Shown one piece after another: positions 62,562 to 64,000 of a stretch of DNA of 64,000 bases; within the stretch, counting starts at the first letter, position 1, and each line of letters begins with the position of its first letter. Below the pieces are notes generated by a model that saw only the letters and a program-made list of their open reading frames with translations, was not told where the DNA came from and ran no database searches. The stretch comes from Colwellia hornerae (GTDB lineage: Bacteria; Pseudomonadota; Gammaproteobacteria; Enterobacterales; Alteromonadaceae), in NCBI RefSeq assembly GCF_007954355.1, contig NZ_VOLR01000005.1, positions 1-64,000 of the forward strand, given 5' to 3'. The translations under genes and the position numbers were made by a program.

Positions 62562-64000
62562 TTAGAATGCAGAATCATCAGGATTCAGTAGTCTAATTTG
62601 GCAAAACTCATCATAATTCTCCATAAACACATCAATCAATTTTGCTTCAAACTTTTTACCTCTTTGCTCAATTAAAAAGGCTTTTATCTCGATATTAGAC
62701 CATTTTTCTTTATAACAGCGCGTAGAGCCCAAGGCATCAAAAACGTCTGCAATAGCCATAATACGTGCTTCGAGTGGTATTTCTTCACCTATCAGGCCAT
62801 CAGGGTAGCCACTGCCATCCCAGTTTTCATGATGATAATGCGCTAACCTGGCGCCTAGTTTTGAAACACTTGTTTTAGATTTTGACAACAGCTGAAATCC
62901 TGCGTCAGCATGAGTTTTCATGATTTCCCATTCGTTGTCGTCAAGCTTGCCCGGTTTATGGAGCAAATTGACGGGAATAATCACCTTGCCGATATCATGG
63001 AGCGGTGCAGCCAAACGAATAGCATTGATAAAGGCCTCACTTAATTGTAATTTTTTCGCTAACAATTCACAGATCAGTGCGACACGATGCACGTGAGAAC
63101 CTGTCTCTTTACTACGCGCTTCAATGGCTTCACCAACGATATACAACAACTCTTTCTGAGTCTTTTCTATTTCATGTTGTTTGGATAAACTATCAAGAAT
63201 AAGCGCAACATTAGTGGCAAACAACTCGGCTAAATTGGCTTTAAAATGTTCTGCGTCGTCTTCAAACTCAATATAAAGTACCGAGACTGAATTATCAGAT
63301 GTTTCATAATAACCAACAAATATTTCATCGGTGAAATAATGTTTTTTATTATCAAAGGCTTTTTGGATTAAACGTTTAACATCACTAGAAATATCTGAGG
63401 TTTCAAGACTATCTGACTCACTGACATATTTACCGGTACAAGCGATGATTAAATTTGAGCTAGTTTCATCATACTCTAATTGGCTTCGAGCAATATAAAG
63501 TGCAGAACTGTCAACATCCATTAAGGTCAGTAAGTGTTCTAGAGCAGCAGAGCCAAAAGGCTTGAATTGATTGATTTTTAACAGATCATGGGTGGCTTTT
63601 ATTAACTGTTTAAAAGCATCTAAACTACGTTGAATCGTCATTATGTCACGGTAGGCACGGATACTTGCATAGACGGTTGTGTTCATTTTACTAGCAGTAA
63701 AGTCAGTTTTCTCTTTGTAGTCATTAATATCAAATTCTTTAATCACTTTAGCTTCAGGAGCTGACCCTGCCTGTCCCGTTCTCAGGATAAGACGTATCGC
63801 TTGGTTCTTTAAAGTATTGCGTATCCATTCAACAAGCTCTAAGCCTGCATGATCAGTTTCCATAACAACATCAACGAAGGCCATACAGAAAGTATCATCT
63901 TTCAATAATATTTCACGTGCTTCAATAGAAGAATAAGCTGAAATAATTTCTAAGTTTCTATGTTCAATATTAGCGTCAGCTAAGACCAGTCGAGTCACTT
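62562..64000 (-). CDS. HD-GYP response regulator (DUF3369), 5' end beyond the window
   Basis: At least 478 residues are present; the reading frame is open to the window edge and the family normally has about 40 more N-terminal residues, including the first receiver acidic pair, so the GTG at 63998 is probably internal. Visible domains: receiver domain (AFVDVVMETDHAGLELV with the phospho-Asp, about 39-41 of this fragment), DUF3369 sensor (about 140-275) and HD-GYP (about 285-460) with LHDIGKVIIP and HHENWDGSGYPDGLIG. HD-GYP proteins hydrolyse c-di-GMP, so this is a phosphorylation-controlled phosphodiesterase. The start and promoter are outside the window. Confidence 0.93.
   Translation of the reverse strand, partial: VTRLVLADANIEHRNLEIISAYSSIEAREILLKDDTFCMAFVDVVMETDHAGLELVEWIRNTLKNQAIRLILRTGQAGSAPEAKVIKEFDINDYKEKTDFTASKMNTTVYASIRAYRDIMTIQRSLDAFKQLIKATHDLLKINQFKPFGSAALEHLLTLMDVDSSALYIARSQLEYDETSSNLIIACTGKYVSESDSLETSDISSDVKRLIQKAFDNKKHYFTDEIFVGYYETSDNSVSVLYIEFEDDAEHFKANLAELFATNVALILDSLSKQHEIEKTQKELLYIVGEAIEARSKETGSHVHRVALICELLAKKLQLSEAFINAIRLAAPLHDIGKVIIPVNLLHKPGKLDDNEWEIMKTHADAGFQLLSKSKTSVSKLGARLAHYHHENWDGSGYPDGLIGEEIPLEARIMAIADVFDALGSTRCYKEKWSNIEIKAFLIEQRGKKFEAKLIDVFMENYDEFCQIRLLNPDDSAF

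Overview
The window looks like a chromosomal segment of a marine gammaproteobacterium of the Alteromonadales, probably Colwelliaceae (Colwellia or Thalassotalea-like). This is inferred from AT-rich, vertically organised gene content, close resemblance of the housekeeping proteins (YbiT, RlmJ, GltX, ProS, AlaA-YfbR, RimK) to gammaproteobacterial families, and a heavy load of secreted proteases and a TonB receptor typical of marine polymer degraders. No database search was run. No insertion sequence, prophage, CRISPR array, rRNA or origin was seen.

Layout. 0.1-10.4 kb: a divergent alpha/beta hydrolase and a nine-gene tryptophan catabolic cluster: tryptophan dioxygenase, kynurenine formamidase-like cyclase, kynureninase, kynurenine monooxygenase, 3-hydroxyanthranilate dioxygenase, ACMS decarboxylase, aminomuconate semialdehyde dehydrogenase, aminomuconate deaminase and an atypical SDR. 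Together they would take tryptophan to 2-oxo-3-hexenedioate/4-oxalocrotonate level; the later enzymes are not in the window. 10.7-17.6 kb: a chemoreceptor, an exported M28 aminopeptidase, a TonB-dependent receptor and an alkyltransferase-like protein. 17.8-25.8 kb: YbiT-type ABC-F protein (apparently starting at AUC), rlmJ (TTG start), a desaturase with a periplasmic solute-binding protein and a DEAD-box helicase, a SUKH-like protein and gltX. 26.1-26.5 kb: three tRNA-Val(TAC) genes behind a consensus promoter.

26.8-37.4 kb is the protease region: three paralogous exported subtilases (two with C-terminal SLH-like repeats, one truncated and with altered motifs), each preceded by the same GGGG/CCCC palindrome; a NarL-type response regulator with a small ATGA-coupled ORF; an M35 aspzincin metalloprotease; and a stand-alone copy of that protease's N-terminal (pro)domain. 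37.4-44 kb: S4 protein, pentapeptide-repeat potassium channel, RimB-like zinc protease, a broken response-regulator remnant, htpX, a SulP transporter and rimK; htpX and rimK share an upstream element. 44.2-53.3 kb: a large hybrid histidine kinase, a DUF2982-like protein and a moxR-DUF58-transglutaminase operon. 53.3-64 kb: a lipoprotein behind a pentanucleotide microsatellite, proS, two proteins of unknown or tentative function (one LRAT-like), alaA-yfbR, and the 5'-truncated end of an HD-GYP response regulator.

The most unusual items are the subtilase trio with its shared operator-like palindrome, the duplicated M35 prodomain, the AUC start of ybiT, the htpX/rimK shared element and the decapitated response-regulator gene at 39.6 kb.
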